Below are positions 8,196-16,264 of a stretch of 64,000 nucleotides of DNA, one piece after another. The stretch spans positions 3,224,001-3,288,000 of the forward strand of contig NZ_CP104208.1 of assembly GCF_026230175.1 (NCBI RefSeq), given 5' to 3'. This DNA comes from Desulfovibrio mangrovi (GTDB taxonomy: Bacteria > Desulfobacterota > Desulfovibrionia > Desulfovibrionales > Desulfovibrionaceae). The position numbers and the translations under genes were made by a program. Within the stretch, counting starts at the first letter, position 1; each line of letters opens with the position of its first letter. Below the pieces are notes generated by a model that made no database searches, had not been told where the DNA came from, and saw nothing but the letters and a program-made list of their open reading frames with translations.

Positions 8196-9179
8196 TTATT
8201 GCACGTCAAAGCCTTGCTTGCGCAGGATTGTCCTGAGTTCCGGCGCTGAAAGCCATGTTTCGTTCGTGCTGGAATTGTACTCAAAGCCATCGGCAACGGG
8301 CGTACCTTCCGGTCCCCGGTAGCGGAACGTTTCCGGCTTGATGACGTAGTAATCGCCGATATCGATGGTATGTCTGCTGTCTTCGGCGGTAATCATGGTT
8401 TCATGCAGCTTTTCACCGGGGCGTATGCCCACTTGGACCGTTTCCATTCCGGGGGCGATGGCTTCGGCAAGGTCGGTAATGCGCATGCTGGGAATTTTGG
8501 GAACAAAGACTTCTCCGCCTCCGGCCTGTTCAAAGGCGTTCAGCACCATTCTGACGCTTTCTTCGAGGGTGATCCAGAAGCGCGTCATGCGGTTGTCCGT
8601 GATGGACAGGGGGCCGCCCTCATCACGTCTCTGTATGAAAAACGGAATGACCGAACCGCGTGACCCCATGACGTTTCCGTAACGCACGACAGAGTAGACG
8701 GTGTCGCATCCTGTGAAGGCGTTGGCAGCCACAAAGAGCTTGTCGGAACACAGCTTGGTGGCACCGTAGAGATTGACCGGCGCAACAGCCTTGTCTGTGG
8801 AAAGGGCCACAACCTTTTGCACGCCAAGGTCTGCGGCGGCGTTGACGATGTTCTCTGCACCGTAAATGTTGGTGCGTATGCATTCCGTGGGGTTGTATTC
8901 GGCTGCGGGCACCTGCTTGAGCGCGGCTGCGTGTATGACATAGTCAACACCGCGAAAGGCCCGGTATAAGCGTTCCTTGTCCCGTACGTCGCCAATGAAG
9001 TAGCGCATGCAACGATACGTTTCGGGAGAGAACCGCTGAGCCATCTCAAACTGCTTCAGCTCGTCGCGGCTGAACACAATCAGGCGGTTGGGCTTGTATG
9101 ATTGCAAAACAAGCTCCACGCACTTCTTGCCGAAAGACCCGGTACCACCTGTAATGAGGATGGTTTTTCCATCAAACAT
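8196..9179 (-). CDS. pseB: UDP-N-acetylglucosamine 4,6-dehydratase (inverting) PseB
   Basis: The start is ATG 9179, with AAGAGGAC about 6 bases upstream; longer upstream coding is possible but looks non-native. The 327-aa protein is a short-chain dehydrogenase/reductase. It has the NAD(P) motif TGGTGSFG at residues 10-17, FSRDELKQFEM, LSTDKAVAPVNLYGATK (YxxxK) and the C-terminal FRYRGPEGTP region typical of PseB/FlaA1. It performs C5-inverting 4,6-dehydration of UDP-GlcNAc, the committed step to pseudaminic acid. It is the first gene of an eight-gene operon, and its promoter must lie in the 9180-9674 gap. Confidence 0.94.
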   Translation of the reverse strand: MFDGKTILITGGTGSFGKKCVELVLQSYKPNRLIVFSRDELKQFEMAQRFSPETYRCMRYFIGDVRDKERLYRAFRGVDYVIHAAALKQVPAAEYNPTECIRTNIYGAENIVNAAADLGVQKVVALSTDKAVAPVNLYGATKLCSDKLFVAANAFTGCDTVYSVVRYGNVMGSRGSVIPFFIQRRDEGGPLSITDNRMTRFWITLEESVRMVLNAFEQAGGGEVFVPKIPSMRITDLAEAIAPGMETVQVGIRPGEKLHETMITAEDSRHTIDIGDYYVIKPETFRYRGPEGTPVADGFEYNSSTNETWLSAPELRTILRKQGFDVQ

Positions 9180-9674
9180 GTAAACGTCCTCTTGTACGCC
9201 CTGTATCTTCAAAAAAACTCTGTGGTCTGACAGACGCTCGCTGCACGCCTCACGTGTCATACGCGCCCTTTGGGCCGCCGGTTCAGCAAGGATGGTGCGG
9301 GGATGGCGCAACGGTTCCTTGCCCTCAATCTGCGGAAACGTGCATTCCTCTGTCGTCATGTGCAGTATGGTTACCCTGAGGCAGGTTATCCAAAAAGTCC
9401 ATAGCTGCCATAACTTGAGGGCATTCGAGTATTGCCGTTTTCTGCTCGTCAGGCGTTACGAGTGGAGGCAGGAGAGCAACCAATGCATCAGGAAGGTGAG
9501 CCCTGTGGCTCACGTGTCCGTCCATTTGGTTGGCTGAAGCCCGCTCTCTGCTTGATGGAAACAATGCTGGCGTACCGGTCTGCCTGAGGGCGGAGATTAT
9601 TGCCCTGATGTTTATCCACGACAAAAGACGAGCCGCTCGGCCCGGCATGCGCATGGCGCGGTGAGGATGGTTGC
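9180..9674. other. intergenic region upstream of pseB
   Basis: This 495-base gap lies between pseB and the HEAT-receiver gene, both on the minus strand. It must hold the pseB promoter. I see no convincing -35/-10 or -24/-12 pair and no strong terminator. A 109-codon minus-strand frame (9325-9654) containing LPDALVALLPPLVTPDEQK exists, but it has no ribosome binding site and I do not call it a gene (about 20% chance it is real). Confidence 0.5.
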
Positions 9675-11309
9675 CTATCGTTTGGCGCGTTCGAGCAGTT
9701 TGCCCAGCCTGTTCTGGAGCATCTCCGGCGTGAAGGGCTTTGGTAGGAAGGACGACACGCCGCTTTTGCGGGCAAGAGTTGCCTGTGATCTGCCGGATTC
9801 CGTGGTGGCCATCAGCACGGGGGTGGTGGCGTACAGGGGCATGGCGCGGAGTTTTTCCGTGAACTGAATACCGTCCATGACGGGCATGTTCATGTCCACG
9901 ACGATAACGTCGAAGGTGCCATTAAGCGCCTCCACGATATCCAGCGCATCGCGTCCGTGTTCAGCGAGGGTGACGTCAAAGCCTATGATGGCACCATGGG
10001 TGCGGTAGAAGTTGCGCATGGCCGTGGAGTCGTCAATGGCGAGCAACTTTGGCCTGTCTGCTTCATCCCGGGGCATGCCCATGCGGATGGCGGCCTCGTC
10101 TTTACGGGCCAGTTCTCCTTGGCATTGTGCAAGGGCATCAAGAAAGACCTGCATGGTCTCCGTGTTTTTGCTTTTGAGAATAAGGCTGACGAGAATGCGG
10201 CCCGCTACGGGGTCTGCGTAGAGATGCGGGAAAAGTTTGACGGCATGCGCTTCCATGACGGCCTGCAGAATGCGTTGAGCCTGTTGATCTCGCGCGGCCA
10301 TGCGGTCGGTGATGATTTCGAGAAAGCGTTTCCCCACGACTGCCGAGGTAAGGGATTCCAGTGCGTGCACCACGGCCAGCAGGGTGGTCGGTTCCTGTTC
10401 TATCGGCAGGGCATCGGTAAGTGCCACAAGGCTTTTTACGCCCGGGGTACGCCCCAGCGCTTCATAGATGGCAAAGCCCACGTTGGGGTCGGAGGCTGCG
10501 CCCTGTTCCAGCGCGTTGATGAGCGGTTCGGCCGAGGCCTTGTGCGCGATGTCGCGCAGGGCATTGGCCGCCATGATGCGGCAGTCCTTGTCGGAATCGA
10601 GCAACGCCGGGCTTACATGCGGAATGGCTGTTACACCGCACTGGACAAAGGTTTCCTGAACGATTCGTCTGGCTTCGGGGTTGCGGTGGTGTATGAACCG
10701 CGCCAGTTCGCTAAGGGCAGGCGCGTGCGCGGATGCGCCGATGCGTCCGAGACCTTCGATGGCGGCCCAGGTGGTGATGTCGCAAACGGCGTAGCGTTCT
10801 TCGGTTTCATTGGCCGCAACGATGTCCGAGAGTGCGGGAATGCTCCCCGTATCTCCGAGCATGCCCAGATACTGTATGCACAGGGATGAGACCACGGGGT
10901 CTGCGTTGCGCATGTGGTCGCGGAAGACGGGAATGGCTTCCAGAGCCCCGATGCGGCCGAGGGCGGTCAGGGTCTCGTGCAGTGAGGCCGAATCCGATGT
11001 CTTGGAGAGCTGGTTGACCAGCACCGGAGCTGCCTCATCCAGCTGCATCTCGCCTGCAAGGTCCCTGCATAGTGCGGCAAATGGGAGATGCGGGTGCTCC
11101 AGACCGCTGATTATGCTCTCTGGGGCCTTCTGCAGCAGGGTGCGGATGGAATTGCGCACCATGGTGTCAGCGGCCGTGTCGCCCGTGGGCTCCTGAAACA
11201 GGGGCATGAGGGCGGCAAGGGCTTCTCCGGAAGGTTCGGTCTGCAGCTTGTGCAGGGCCTGAGCCTGTTCCAGAAAATCGAGGGCGCGGAAAGATTCTGC
11301 AAAGGACAT
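9675..11309 (-). CDS. HEAT-repeat protein fused to a CheY-like receiver domain
   Basis: Residues 1 to about 410 of this 544-aa protein consist of HEAT-like alpha-helical repeats (for example LTALGRIGALEAIPVFRDHM and LGMLGDTGSIPALSDIV). A receiver domain follows at about 420-540: KLLAIDDSTAMRNFYRTHG, the phosphoacceptor Asp in VIVVDMNMPVMDG, the Thr in MATTES and the Lys in FLPKPF. There is no output domain after the receiver, so the HEAT region is probably the protein-binding output. The next gene, cheX, encodes a probable phosphatase for receiver domains and lies 35 bases downstream in transcription terms reversed, that is, cheX is upstream of this gene in the same operon. A role in chemotaxis or motility signalling is inferred. 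Confidence 0.88.
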   Translation of the reverse strand: MSFAESFRALDFLEQAQALHKLQTEPSGEALAALMPLFQEPTGDTAADTMVRNSIRTLLQKAPESIISGLEHPHLPFAALCRDLAGEMQLDEAAPVLVNQLSKTSDSASLHETLTALGRIGALEAIPVFRDHMRNADPVVSSLCIQYLGMLGDTGSIPALSDIVAANETEERYAVCDITTWAAIEGLGRIGASAHAPALSELARFIHHRNPEARRIVQETFVQCGVTAIPHVSPALLDSDKDCRIMAANALRDIAHKASAEPLINALEQGAASDPNVGFAIYEALGRTPGVKSLVALTDALPIEQEPTTLLAVVHALESLTSAVVGKRFLEIITDRMAARDQQAQRILQAVMEAHAVKLFPHLYADPVAGRILVSLILKSKNTETMQVFLDALAQCQGELARKDEAAIRMGMPRDEADRPKLLAIDDSTAMRNFYRTHGAIIGFDVTLAEHGRDALDIVEALNGTFDVIVVDMNMPVMDGIQFTEKLRAMPLYATTPVLMATTESGRSQATLARKSGVSSFLPKPFTPEMLQNRLGKLLERAKR

Positions 11310-11348
11310 GCGGGCCTCCCTTGAGAGCAGCCTATCTCCGGCGACGGG

Positions 11349-11813
11349 TTATTCGAAGCAGAACTCTACGGTAAAGTCCCCGTTGGCAGTGGAGAAGGGG
11401 ATGGCCATTATCGGGCTTTTGGTCACGTGTGTGATGGAATGGTTGTCACCCATGATGACGGAAGGAGTGGCCCCCTGAAAGACCATGCCCATTTCGGCAA
11501 GGCCGGCACGGGCCTGCCCGGAAATCATGTTGGTGACTTCGCCCACGGCATCCTTGGTGTCTTGAATAAGGTCCTGAATGTCGTCGCCGAGCATGGCTTT
11601 GACAAGGGCGATGGCGCACTTCTTGGTAAAGGTGACCGAGATGCTTCCGTTCTTGTAGCCTGTAATGCCGATAACGGCGGAAACATCGCCCTGAGCTACC
11701 GTATTCTTTTTCACATAGGGCTTTCCGGGGACGGGATTGATACCTGCCATGGTGGAAAGAACATTGACGGTGGCGCTGATAAAGGGCTTTGCGACCTCGA
11801 TTCCGGTGCTCAT
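11349..11813 (-). CDS. cheX: CheX-family chemotaxis phosphatase
   Basis: The 154-aa protein (MSTGIEVAKPFISATVNVL) matches the CheC/CheX/FliY phosphatase family. The signature Glu and Asn are visible in GEVTNMISGQA, where ExxN inserts into the active site of phosphorylated CheY. A single signature is expected for CheX. The start at 11813 is chosen over a frame 6 codons longer because AAGGAG lies 9 bases upstream. It is probably co-transcribed with the HEAT-receiver gene, and that receiver is its most likely substrate, although other CheY proteins are also possible. Confidence 0.88.
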   Translation of the reverse strand: MSTGIEVAKPFISATVNVLSTMAGINPVPGKPYVKKNTVAQGDVSAVIGITGYKNGSISVTFTKKCAIALVKAMLGDDIQDLIQDTKDAVGEVTNMISGQARAGLAEMGMVFQGATPSVIMGDNHSITHVTKSPIMAIPFSTANGDFTVEFCFE

Positions 11814-11970
11814 CTGGAGGACTCCTTGCATTCCTGACAGTAGTAACTTGTTGCTGTATCTCGGCTAAATATCACGCAACATTCTTTCTGAGATAATACA
11901 TAAATCGTACTGTAGATGCCTGAGCCCGTAAAGTGAATTATTGTTTGCCTGTGCCCGTTGCCGGGGACTC

Positions 11971-12303
11971 CTACGCGGCCAGGCGGGGTGATGCGGACGC
12001 GGCATCTCCTACCGCTTCGATATTATTCCGGATGGACTCGCAGAGCCGGTTGTTGCCGCCGGTTTTTCGTTCAAGCACATCCAGCGCCGCGCGGAACAGT
12101 CTGGCCGCTTCAGGGTGCTTGCCCTGTGCCGCAAGAATGAGGGCAAGATTGTTCTGTATCTTGGCGGTGTATCCCTCCGCTCCCAATGCCGTGGCCTTGC
12201 GAAGGGCCTGATGCAGCATGAATTCGGCATTCATGTAATCTCCACGGCCCATGGCCTGCATGCCTTGCGTGTTGAGAGCTCCAATCTCCTTGGCTGCGCA
12301 CAT
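11971..12303 (-). CDS. small tetratricopeptide-repeat protein, 110 aa
   Basis: The protein contains about two TPR units: ALNTQGMQAMGRGDYMNAEFMLHQAL and KIQNNLALILAAQGKHPEAARLFRAAL, with the Gly, Ala and aromatic positions of the motif. It has no signal peptide or other domain. It follows the DUF2325 gene by 13 bases in the same direction, and the two likely form an operon under the Fur-like box. TPR proteins bind other proteins; the partner is unknown, but DUF2325 is a natural candidate. Confidence 0.85.
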   Translation of the reverse strand: MCAAKEIGALNTQGMQAMGRGDYMNAEFMLHQALRKATALGAEGYTAKIQNNLALILAAQGKHPEAARLFRAALDVLERKTGGNNRLCESIRNNIEAVGDAASASPRLAA

Positions 12304-12316
12304 AGTCTGTCTCCTT

Positions 12317-12601
12317 TTAGTGTTGTTGTTCCGGGTTGAGGCTGTTGCGTAATGTGGAAACCCCGCATGAGTGCACCATGCGCACGGGGATGTTCCGGGA
12401 TTTCGCGTAGCTGAGCACTTCCTTGCGGGCGGCGTGCGACACCTTGCTGGTGAATACGATAACCAGATCGGGGTAGCCCATCTGACTGGATATCTGGTTC
12501 TCCTTGCCTGTGAACACCTTCAGGTCGATTCCGCGTGCCTTTGCGGCATTGATATAATCCCGCCTGAGTCTGTCCATGCCGCCTATGAGTGTCGCGCACA
12601 T
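12317..12601 (-). CDS. DUF2325 domain protein
   Basis: The 94-aa protein begins MCATLIGGMDRLRRDYINAAKARG and continues with DLVIVFTSKVSHAARKEVLSYAKSRNIPVRMVHSCGVSTL. This is the DUF2325 pattern: a Rossmann-like half domain with a conserved HSxGxSSL-type end, seen here as HSCGVSTLR. The molecular role of DUF2325 is not established. The Cys residues at position 2 and in HSCG could bind metal, but that is speculation. A Fur-type palindrome lies 71 bases upstream of the start, suggesting iron-dependent control. Confidence 0.85.
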   Translation of the reverse strand: MCATLIGGMDRLRRDYINAAKARGIDLKVFTGKENQISSQMGYPDLVIVFTSKVSHAARKEVLSYAKSRNIPVRMVHSCGVSTLRNSLNPEQQH

Positions 12602-12671
12602 AGTGAATCCTGATGTTTTGAGGGTGAAAGGGGCAGATAGCTTTTCGCCTCCTCGTTATGAATGCTCTTAC

Positions 12672-12694
12672 TTGATAATGAATTTCATTGTCAA
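12672..12694. promoter_or_regulatory. Fur-type operator
   Basis: The core GATAATGAATTTCATTGTC (12674-12692) agrees with the classical Fur box at 15 of 19 positions. It extends to a 23-base inverted repeat (TTGA...TCAA) with one mismatched pair outside the centre. It lies in the divergent gap, 71 bases from the DUF2325 start and 134 bases from the DUF1007 start, so it could control either direction. Other Fur-family regulators use similar sites. Confidence 0.7.
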
Positions 12695-12827
12695 CCATAA
12701 AAGCCTGCTTTGCTCCGGAGCCGACTCCTGTTAGGTAGCGGAAGCGATCGGCGACGCCCCGGACACGTCTGTAAGGCGGTTTGGTCGCGTTGTGCGACAT
12801 AATGCTTCGGTATACGGAGATATTTTG

Positions 12828-13430
12828 ATGTTCAGACGGTTGAAACTGCATATGCGGTTCTGGTCCGTATTGCTTGCATGTGCCTGTCTTGTGTTGCCGG
12901 GCGTGGTGCCAAAGGCGGCTGCGCATCCCCATGTCTTTGTGGATGCGACCGTGGATTTTGTTTTTGGAGAAGACGGTCTTGCGGGGTTGAATGTTCGCTG
13001 GACCTTTGATGCCATGGCCAGCACGCAGTATCTGATGGATCTTGATGTAAACGGGGACGGCAAACTGACGGCGGAGGAATGGGCAACGCAGCGCGATGAT
13101 ATTGCCGTGTTTCTGGCCGAAGAGCGTTTCTTTACCCATGTGGCCGTGAACGGCCAGCCCGTGTTCATTCCGGCCATTCGCGATTTCGTGGCGACTTTCG
13201 AGAACGGCCAGTTGGAGTATTCATTCCACGCTCCTCTGAGTGTGCCGAATGGAGCCGATGTGTTGGTGGCCGTATTCGATCCTTCCTACTACACGGATTT
13301 TCAGGTCAGCGAAGAGAACATCCGCCTTTCCGGTCGTCCGGACGGGGCCTCCTTCTCGCTGGTCGACGCTCCTGATCTGGCCTTCTATGACGGTCAGATC
13401 ATCCCGCTGGCGGCCAAGGTGCAGTTCTGA
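12828..13430 (+). CDS. DUF1007 family periplasmic protein with EF-hand-like loop
   Basis: The start is ATG 12828 with CGGAGA upstream; the protein has 200 aa. A signal peptide is visible (LKLHMRFWSVLLACACLVLPGVVPKAAAHPHVFVD), leaving a mature N-terminus with HPHVF, typical of DUF1007. Residues near 68-79 form a canonical EF-hand loop (DVNGDGKLTAEE), suggesting calcium binding. DUF1007 genes are usually beside NicO/RcnA-type metal transporters, and here the next gene starts 2 bases after the stop. The HPH motif may bind the transported metal; this is inference. Confidence 0.88.
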   Translation: MFRRLKLHMRFWSVLLACACLVLPGVVPKAAAHPHVFVDATVDFVFGEDGLAGLNVRWTFDAMASTQYLMDLDVNGDGKLTAEEWATQRDDIAVFLAEERFFTHVAVNGQPVFIPAIRDFVATFENGQLEYSFHAPLSVPNGADVLVAVFDPSYYTDFQVSEENIRLSGRPDGASFSLVDAPDLAFYDGQIIPLAAKVQF

Positions 13431-13432
13431 TC

Positions 13433-14563
13433 ATGCGTATACAGCGATTGACGTTTTATTGTGCAGCGGCCTGCGTGGCGCTGCTGATGCTGGTATTTCC
13501 GGTGGCCCCCGCTGTTGACGGCAGTACCGCCGGAGGTTTGGGCTTTGTGACTGCGGCTGAGGCGAACCCTTTCACCAAAGGTGCTCGCGCCAGAGGCGCT
13601 GAGGCGTCTGCGGAGCAAGGGGGCGTAGCGCGGGTGCATGCGAATGCCACGGCCATGCCGCCACAGGCCGGGAGCATACAGCCGGTTTCTCCTCATGGCG
13701 CAGTGCCTGCTGTGCCGTCATCGTCTGCGGAGTTGTCCGGGGGCGAGGCTCCTGCTCGTGATGCTGGGTTTTTCGCCATGCCGTACACCCGCATGTTGCG
13801 AACCATTACCGCCGTGCAGAAGGAATTGCGTCAGAAATTGTCCGAACTGGGCAGGGATATTGCCGACAATCCGGGCGGAGAATCCTTCTGGCTGTTCATG
13901 GGACTTTCCTTTTTTTACGGCGTGGTGCACGCCCTTGGTCCCGGGCACGGCAAGGCAGTGGTCTTTTCCTATTTTCTGGGGAAGCGCGGCAGCGTGGCCC
14001 GCGGCTTTGCCATGGGACACCTGCTTTCGTTCGTTCATGCGTTTTCGGCCGTGGTGCTTGTGTTCGTTTTGCAATGGCTCATGGGGCGTCCTGATTCGCA
14101 GGGATTCGATGAGGCCAGAGGCGTGCTGCAGCATGTGAGCTACGGCCTTGTGGCGGCAATCGGATTGATCATGCTGGTGCATGCAGTGTATGAAACCGTA
14201 TCCGGCCGGCAGGCTGCGAGGGTTTGCTACGCTTCCGCACCGCAGGCGGGATACGGTGGCATTGCAGCCGTTTCGTTGCTGGCGGGGCTGGTGCCCTGTC
14301 CGGGGGCGGCACTGGTGCTGGCCTTCGCCCTGAGTCTTGGCCTGCCGTGGACCGGGCTGTTTGCCGTATTGGCTTTGGCCGTGGGAATGGGGCTGACAAC
14401 ATCGCTCTTTGGTGTGCTGAGCATTGTTTCGCGCAGCGCGCTTGTGCATGTGGCGGGCAGGGGGCCGAGGTTGCTTTCTGTTGCGTATAGCATGCTTGCC
14501 ATTGCAGGAGCATTGGGAATAACCCTGCTCGGGACGATGCTGTTCCTTACCGTGAAGTGCTGA
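13433..14563 (+). CDS. NicO/RcnA-type nickel/cobalt (divalent metal) transporter
   Basis: The 376-aa protein starts with a hydrophobic signal or anchor (YCAAACVALLMLVFPVAPAV), followed by about 100 variable, probably periplasmic residues, then about six membrane segments. The NicO family signatures are GVVHALGPGHGKAVVFSYFLG (about residue 160) and MGHLLSFVHAFSAVVLVF, with His residues lining the metal path, and a later SLLAGLVPCPGAALVL segment. It lacks the long His-rich loop of Escherichia coli RcnA. Whether it imports or exports cannot be told from sequence; the Fur-like box and the DUF1007 partner suggest metal homeostasis. Confidence 0.88.
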   Translation: MRIQRLTFYCAAACVALLMLVFPVAPAVDGSTAGGLGFVTAAEANPFTKGARARGAEASAEQGGVARVHANATAMPPQAGSIQPVSPHGAVPAVPSSSAELSGGEAPARDAGFFAMPYTRMLRTITAVQKELRQKLSELGRDIADNPGGESFWLFMGLSFFYGVVHALGPGHGKAVVFSYFLGKRGSVARGFAMGHLLSFVHAFSAVVLVFVLQWLMGRPDSQGFDEARGVLQHVSYGLVAAIGLIMLVHAVYETVSGRQAARVCYASAPQAGYGGIAAVSLLAGLVPCPGAALVLAFALSLGLPWTGLFAVLALAVGMGLTTSLFGVLSIVSRSALVHVAGRGPRLLSVAYSMLAIAGALGITLLGTMLFLTVKC

Positions 14564-14566
14564 CGC

Positions 14567-14596
14567 AAAAGGCCGCCCCTGAGGGCGGCCTTTTTA
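14567..14596. terminator. bidirectional rho-independent terminator
   Basis: Eight-base arms GGCCGCCC and GGGCGGCC around CTGA are flanked by AAAA on the left and TTTTT on the right. It serves the NicO gene and probably the convergent ferredoxin gene. Confidence 0.9.
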
Positions 14597-14615
14597 TTGT
14601 CTGTGACATGGGCAG

Positions 14616-14810
14616 CTATGCATCTTCCCATTTGATGCACTGCACGGGGCACGTGTTGATGGCGTCTTCCACGCAATCTGCTTTGGATTCGGCGTCGATG
14701 ACTTCTGCAAGCTCGTTGTCGCTGGACATCCTGAACGCTTCGGGGCAAAGTTCCACACACGATTCGCAGGCGATGCATTCATTGGGGTCAATTACCAGAA
14801 TCTTGGCCAT
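14616..14810 (-). CDS. [4Fe-4S] ferredoxin
   Basis: The 64-aa acidic protein has the single-cluster ligand set CIACESC plus CP (VELCPEAF) near residues 13-22, and a later Cys-Pro (NTCPVQCIKW). The CxxCxxC...CP arrangement matches Desulfovibrio ferredoxin I/II. Four Cys for one cluster are clear. Two additional Cys (in DCVEDAINTCP) match the positions of the former second cluster or a disulfide seen in the D. gigas protein. It could accept electrons from pyruvate:ferredoxin oxidoreductase and donate to Rnf, both encoded in this window. It is monocistronic. Confidence 0.93.
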   Translation of the reverse strand: MAKILVIDPNECIACESCVELCPEAFRMSSDNELAEVIDAESKADCVEDAINTCPVQCIKWEDA

Positions 14811-14934
14811 GGATTCCTCCAGTATTTGCCGGTACAGGGTGCAGAGGGGGTTATGATTCTGTACGGAGCTTATGCCTGTGTGGATTATGATGGCAAGGAT
14901 TAATTACTGACGTTCGTACTGAAAGGTGAAGAGC

Positions 14935-15573
14935 ATGGATTCCGGCGGAAAAATGGCAAAGGAGCATCTTGCGCGGGCGAAGGCGTATTTTCAGCGTCAC
15001 GACGTGATGCGTGCGCTGGAAGCCGTGGTGAACGCCCTGCAGATCATGCAGCGCGGTATCACGGGGCCGGACAAGACTGCTGCGGATTCGGCCCTGCGGG
15101 AGATGGTTGCCCAGCTTAACAGGACAGAGGAGATTTCCTCCCGTTTTCCCAAGGGCATTCCCTATAAGCCGGGCGTGGAAAAGCAGTTGCATGCTGTGTT
15201 CAATCAGTTGCTGCAGTCCATACGCATGGAGCAGGAGCGCGAAAGCTATACGCAGACGCTGGAGCGCAAGCAGAAGCTCGACAGGTTGCTCAATTACGGA
15301 CGCAAGCTGCTGGAAGCCGGCAAGGTGCAGGATGCGGAGGGAGCCTTTCAGGAAGCCGTCGAATGCTACGTGGATGAGCACGCGATGTTCCGCATGATGG
15401 GCGAGGCCTGTCTTGCGGTCAAACAGCCGCGTATGGCTGCGAAGTACCTGAAGCAGGCCGTAAAGGTCGACAAAGACCGCGTCCGTGTGGGGCAGTTGCT
15501 TGTCCGCGCGCTGGAAGAGAGCGGCAACATTCCGGCTGCCAGAAAGATGGAAGCCGAACTGAAGCTTTCCTGA
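14935..15573 (+). CDS. TPR-like helical repeat protein, 212 aa
   Basis: The ATG at 14935 follows AAAGGTGA; a GTG nine bases upstream is an alternative start. The N-terminus (AKEHLARAKAYFQRHDVMRALEAVVNAL) and the C-terminal half (LLEAGKVQDAEGAFQEAVECY, ACLAVKQPRMAAKYLKQAV, LVRALEESGNIPAARKMEAEL) are TPR-like, separated by a charged coiled-coil-like stretch around residues 85-120. There is no signal peptide or membrane segment. Function unknown; it is probably a scaffold. It is transcribed alone and followed by a clear terminator. Confidence 0.8.
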   Translation: MDSGGKMAKEHLARAKAYFQRHDVMRALEAVVNALQIMQRGITGPDKTAADSALREMVAQLNRTEEISSRFPKGIPYKPGVEKQLHAVFNQLLQSIRMEQERESYTQTLERKQKLDRLLNYGRKLLEAGKVQDAEGAFQEAVECYVDEHAMFRMMGEACLAVKQPRMAAKYLKQAVKVDKDRVRVGQLLVRALEESGNIPAARKMEAELKLS

Positions 15574-15589
15574 TCAACCAGATCATCCT

Positions 15590-15614
15590 ACGGCAGCCAT
15601 GAGCTGCCGTTTTT
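15590..15614 (+). terminator. rho-independent terminator
   Basis: Arms ACGGCAGC and GCTGCCGT surround a 5-base loop, followed by a T-run. It ends the TPR gene at 14935-15573. Confidence 0.88.
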
Positions 15615-15631
15615 CATGGACGGGACGGCCG

Positions 15632-15901
15632 TTACATATCCAGCAGGGCGGCAACGCGTTCAGGATCGAGCGTGTGCTGGCTCAGGCCGCCTTCGTTTCC
15701 GCTGCCCAGCAGCGACATGGCTGCGCCGTAGGCCATGTCCACTTCGTCGGCTGCCTCGGGTGGCAGGGTGGCTGCGGGTGACATTTCCTGAGCGGTGCCG
15801 CTTTTCTTTTCAAGCTTTCTCTGGGCGACTTCATTGCCCTTGCGCAGCATTTCCTCGAGCTTATCGAAGGGATCGGTACGGGTAATTCCGGTAACCTGCA
15901 T
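15632..15901 (-). CDS. small conserved hypothetical protein, 89 aa
   Basis: The start is the ATG at 15901, which has GGAGG 6 bases upstream; four further codons upstream are less likely coding. The protein reads MQVTGITRTDPFDKLEEMLRKGNEVAQRKLEKK, then a low-complexity middle rich in Ala, Pro and Glu, then DPERVAALLDM. The end pattern DPERVAALL resembles short proteins encoded near motility genes in this group, but I do not recognise a family. It is convergent with the TPR gene. No membrane segment is present. Confidence 0.65.
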   Translation of the reverse strand: MQVTGITRTDPFDKLEEMLRKGNEVAQRKLEKKSGTAQEMSPAATLPPEAADEVDMAYGAAMSLLGSGNEGGLSQHTLDPERVAALLDM

Positions 15902-16264
15902 GATTGCCTCCATGAAATAGTTGCCGTTGGGATATCATTCCGAGACGTTAGTCTGCCGGGAAGATGTTTCCGTGCTTTGTGTAATAAGCAAGAAGCGGGC
16001 GAAATCGAACATATTCCATAAAATAAGTAGGTTGTGTGTAAGTGTGGCTGGGTGCGGTAATTGTTTCCCGGCAGCGGTCGGGTGCGGATGCCCATGCCTT
16101 ATGCTGGAATCATTTATTGTTGCGGTATTATTGCTGAAATCTTCACAAAAAGAACATATTTGTAAAATCTGTTGTAAGTTTGCAGACGGCCTGCTATTGG
16201 GATAGCCCCGCCGGTGCGGCTTGGTGTCGCACCGTCATGACGTAAGGTATGGAGTTCGTTTCCG
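15902..16264. other. intergenic region before the TRAP transporter genes
   Basis: This stretch of 363 bases holds the divergent promoters of the small gene at 15632 and the TRAP genes. It is AT-rich around 15990-16180. No convincing gene for a TRAP binding protein and no clear operator are seen. Confidence 0.5.

Noticed and set aside
9325-9654. 109-codon minus-strand frame in the pseB upstream gap
   Set aside because: No ribosome binding site and only part of the translation looks protein-like, so it was left as a note in the gap entry.
12231-13139. 302-codon minus-strand frame over DUF2325 and DUF1007 genes
   Set aside because: It crosses the Fur-box gap and two convincing genes and has an unusual Arg/His/Gln-rich translation.
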